This document shows positions 14,455 through 16,106 of a DNA stretch of 16,106 nt, in pieces. Origin of the DNA: Flammeovirgaceae bacterium UBA2338 (GTDB taxonomy: Bacteria > Bacteroidota > Bacteroidia > Cytophagales > Cyclobacteriaceae). Numbering within the stretch: position 1 is the stretch's first letter; the number at the start of each line of letters is the position of its first letter. The DNA is taken from contig DDUM01000013.1 of the NCBI GenBank assembly GCA_002344795.1, positions 7,987 to 24,092 of the forward strand. Reading direction: 5' to 3'. The notes under the pieces are model-generated. The model saw nothing but the letters and a program-made list of their open reading frames with translations, was not told the DNA's origin and did no database searches. Both the position numbers and the translations under genes were made by a program.

Positions 14455-15327
14455 ATGCGCAGAATTACTCTTCTCTTTATTGGTGTTTTATATTTGGTTA
14501 ACTCTGGCTTGGCTCAGAAGTCCACAGATAGTTATTGTTCCATATGCCGGGACAATACGCATGCTGTAGGTCATCCCTATCGACTTGACTTCAAAAGGGA
14601 AGTTCCGTTTATCGTTTCCTCTGGAGTAATTCTAGGTGTTGGCCTGCTGGCAGATGGTCTTAACAATACCACTCCCTTCACTACCCAAGAATTGAATGCT
14701 TTGGACGTGAGCGATATTAATTCTTTCGATAGAAAATATGTAAACAACTATTCTCCCGTAGATGCCAAAACCAGCGACTATATTAGAACTGGGATTACTA
14801 TTTTACCGATCTTACTTTTGTCCGAACACCACACCAAAGAGGATATTACCTCCTTACTGGTCATGGCAGCAGAGGTTATGTCCGTTACTTTTGGTATTAC
14901 CAACGGGGTTAAGAATCTTGTCGCCAGAACCCGGCCCAGCGTTTATAATCCGATAGTTCCACTGTCAGAAAGAACAAGCAGCGGTTCAAGAAAATCATTC
15001 TTTTCAGGTCACACCAGTCATACTGCAGCAGGCGCATTTTTTATGGCGAAAGTAATTTCGGATTATCACCCTAATATGAATAAGGGGACTAAAATAGTGC
15101 TGTGGTCGGTGTCAGCCTATATCCCTGCTATTACTGGTTACTTGCGCGTGAAGGCAGGAAAACATTTTCCAACAGATGTGATAACTGGCTATGCAGTGGG
15201 CGCGTTTACCGGGTGGCTCATACCTCACCTCCATTCCGTTAATAGGAAAAGATTTCTGAATAAAATCGATTTGCAGGTAAATCCTTCACCTTCCGGGATG
15301 CAATTTAGTTTTAAAGTAGGTTTATAA
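14455..15327 (+). CDS. PAP2 superfamily phosphatase, exported
   Basis: This 290-residue type 2 phosphatidic acid phosphatase-like protein carries all three motifs of the acid phosphatase site. They are K153-x6-R160-P161 (KNLVARTRP), S184-G185-H186 in SFFSGHTSHT, and R231-x5-H237-x3-D241 (RVKAGKHFPTDV). An N-terminal signal peptide (RRITLLFIGVLYLVNSGLAQ) and several hydrophobic segments indicate an envelope enzyme facing the periplasm. Possible substrates are undecaprenyl diphosphate, phosphatidate or lipid A phosphate, which the sequence does not decide. I chose ATG 14455 because the signal peptide starts there. The frame runs back to 14407, but that would put 16 polar residues before the signal. 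The gene stands alone between divergent S9 and downstream M20 genes. Confidence 0.88.
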   Translation: MRRITLLFIGVLYLVNSGLAQKSTDSYCSICRDNTHAVGHPYRLDFKREVPFIVSSGVILGVGLLADGLNNTTPFTTQELNALDVSDINSFDRKYVNNYSPVDAKTSDYIRTGITILPILLLSEHHTKEDITSLLVMAAEVMSVTFGITNGVKNLVARTRPSVYNPIVPLSERTSSGSRKSFFSGHTSHTAAGAFFMAKVISDYHPNMNKGTKIVLWSVSAYIPAITGYLRVKAGKHFPTDVITGYAVGAFTGWLIPHLHSVNRKRFLNKIDLQVNPSPSGMQFSFKVGL

Positions 15328-15420
15328 AAGACTTCTGTCATTATTGGCATCCCCTTGCATTTACTAGGCTTTGTTCTGTCAATCCATTAATTTCAATCCT
15401 CAATTTATAAATCAAGAATT

Positions 15421-16074
15421 ATGTATATGGGTAGATTGATTACTGTGCTTTTCTTTGTGATGACTTTTTCACTGTATGCACAAGTTTCTAAAACTGAAAA
15501 AAGAATTGTGAGTGCTGTTGATGCTCACCACTCAGAGGCACTTAAGCTATTAGAGGAAGTTGTGAATATCAACAGTGGCTCTATGAATTTTGAAGGTGTG
15601 AAGAAAGTGGGAATGATTTTTAAATTAAAGCTTGATGCGTTGGGTTTTACAACAAAATGGGTAGATGGAAAATCATGGGGAAGATCTGGTCATTTGATAG
15701 CAGAACATAAAGGAAAGGGTAAAACGCTATTACTTGTCGGTCATTTGGATACTGTCTTTGAATTGGCAAGTCCATTTCAGCAATTTGAAATGGTCAATGA
15801 CTCCACAATGAAAGGCCCGGGGGTAGGAGATATGAAAGGAGGGGATGTAGTCATCATTCAGGCCATGCAGGCACTTAAAGATGCTGGTGTTTTAAAAGAC
15901 ATGAACATCATTATTGTAATGACAGGGGATGAGGAGTTAAGCGGGCGACCATTAAATCTGGCACGCAAAGATTTAATAGATGCAGCCAGGGTTGCTGATA
16001 TTGCGTTGGGTTTTGAAGATGGCGATGGCAATCCGAAAACGGCAGTAGTAGCCAGAAGAAGTTCTTCTGGTTAG
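15421..16074 (+). CDS. Secreted M20 family metallopeptidase, cut by an in-frame TAG (possible pseudogene)
   Basis: A signal peptide (GRLITVLFFVMTFSLYAQ) precedes an M20 (glutamate carboxypeptidase-like) di-zinc peptidase domain. The visible zinc-site residues are H108 and D110 in GHLDT, bridging D137 in VGDMKGG, catalytic and ligand E171/E172 in TGDEELSG, and E199 in GFEDGDG. The family is usually around 400 residues. Here the frame stops at residue 217 with TAG, exactly in ARRSSSGW, where homologues have tryptophan. The same frame then continues with family-like sequence to the window edge. A product ending here would lack the dimerisation domain and the last zinc histidine, so it should be inactive. 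A sequencing error or a recent nonsense mutation are the main explanations. Upstream, TTG at 15344 and a near -7 box ending at 15373 could form its promoter. Confidence 0.75.
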   Translation: MYMGRLITVLFFVMTFSLYAQVSKTEKRIVSAVDAHHSEALKLLEEVVNINSGSMNFEGVKKVGMIFKLKLDALGFTTKWVDGKSWGRSGHLIAEHKGKGKTLLLVGHLDTVFELASPFQQFEMVNDSTMKGPGVGDMKGGDVVIIQAMQALKDAGVLKDMNIIIVMTGDEELSGRPLNLARKDLIDAARVADIALGFEDGDGNPKTAVVARRSSSG

Positions 16075-16106
16075 GAGTTAAAGGTGGAAGGAGTGCCTTC
16101 ACATTC
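16072..16106 (+). other. Amber codon and in-frame continuation of the M20 gene
   Basis: TAG at 16072-16074 is followed in the same frame by ELKVEGVPSH and then the window edge. This matches the start of the M20 dimerisation domain, in which GW-x-L-x-V-x-G-x-x-[AS]-HS is usual. One base change (TGG to TAG) restores an uninterrupted reading frame, so the downstream part has not shifted frame or visibly decayed. Confidence 0.65.

Noticed and set aside
16072..16074. Recoding of TAG as a sense codon
   Set aside because: TAG is the normal terminal stop of dxr, porQ, the SixA-type gene and the second rhodanese in this window.

Overview
The window reads as a typical chromosomal segment of a Bacteroidota bacterium, most likely of the Cytophagales type. 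The lineage call rests on a type IX secretion gene (porQ), a PD40-plus-OmpA envelope protein, a DUF4421 outer-membrane protein, scarce Shine-Dalgarno sites, and several matches to the Bacteroidota promoter form TTG-N~19-TAnnTTTG. Base composition looks even throughout. I see no insertion sequence, phage gene, CRISPR array, tRNA or rRNA.

Layout. Positions 1-1724 hold the 3' end of dxr (isoprenoid synthesis) followed by rseP (intramembrane site-2 protease). They run head-on into a PorE-like periplasmic/outer-membrane protein on the minus strand (1725-3698), with no bases between the two stop codons. A 155-bp divergent control region separates that gene from a plus-strand run of lon, porQ, hslU and a DUF4421 barrel gene (3854-9805). 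The hslU/DUF4421 junction overlaps as TAATG. The run ends against a SixA-type histidine phosphatase on the minus strand, whose stop overlaps by 4 bases. After a short divergent spacer come a lipid A-type acyltransferase (10396-11316) and two tandem small rhodaneses (11476-12064). These are followed by a convergent secreted S9 peptidase (12140-14164, minus), a divergent secreted PAP2 phosphatase (14455-15327), and the start of a secreted M20 metallopeptidase (15421 to the edge).

Themes. Five genes concern proteolysis (rseP, lon, hslU, S9, M20), and most of the rest act at the envelope: PorQ, the PorE-like protein, the DUF4421 barrel, the lipid A acyltransferase and PAP2. The genes are familiar, and I found no clear new multi-gene system.

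The least explained signals are non-coding. A perfect 21-bp palindrome overlaps the predicted lon start site and sits in a cluster of TTGAC/GTCAA half-sites. A perfect 13-bp inverted repeat with Crp/Fnr-like 5-6-5 spacing precedes the rhodanese pair. The third notable signal is an in-frame TAG in the M20 gene where the family has tryptophan, with conserved coding continuing after it in the same frame.
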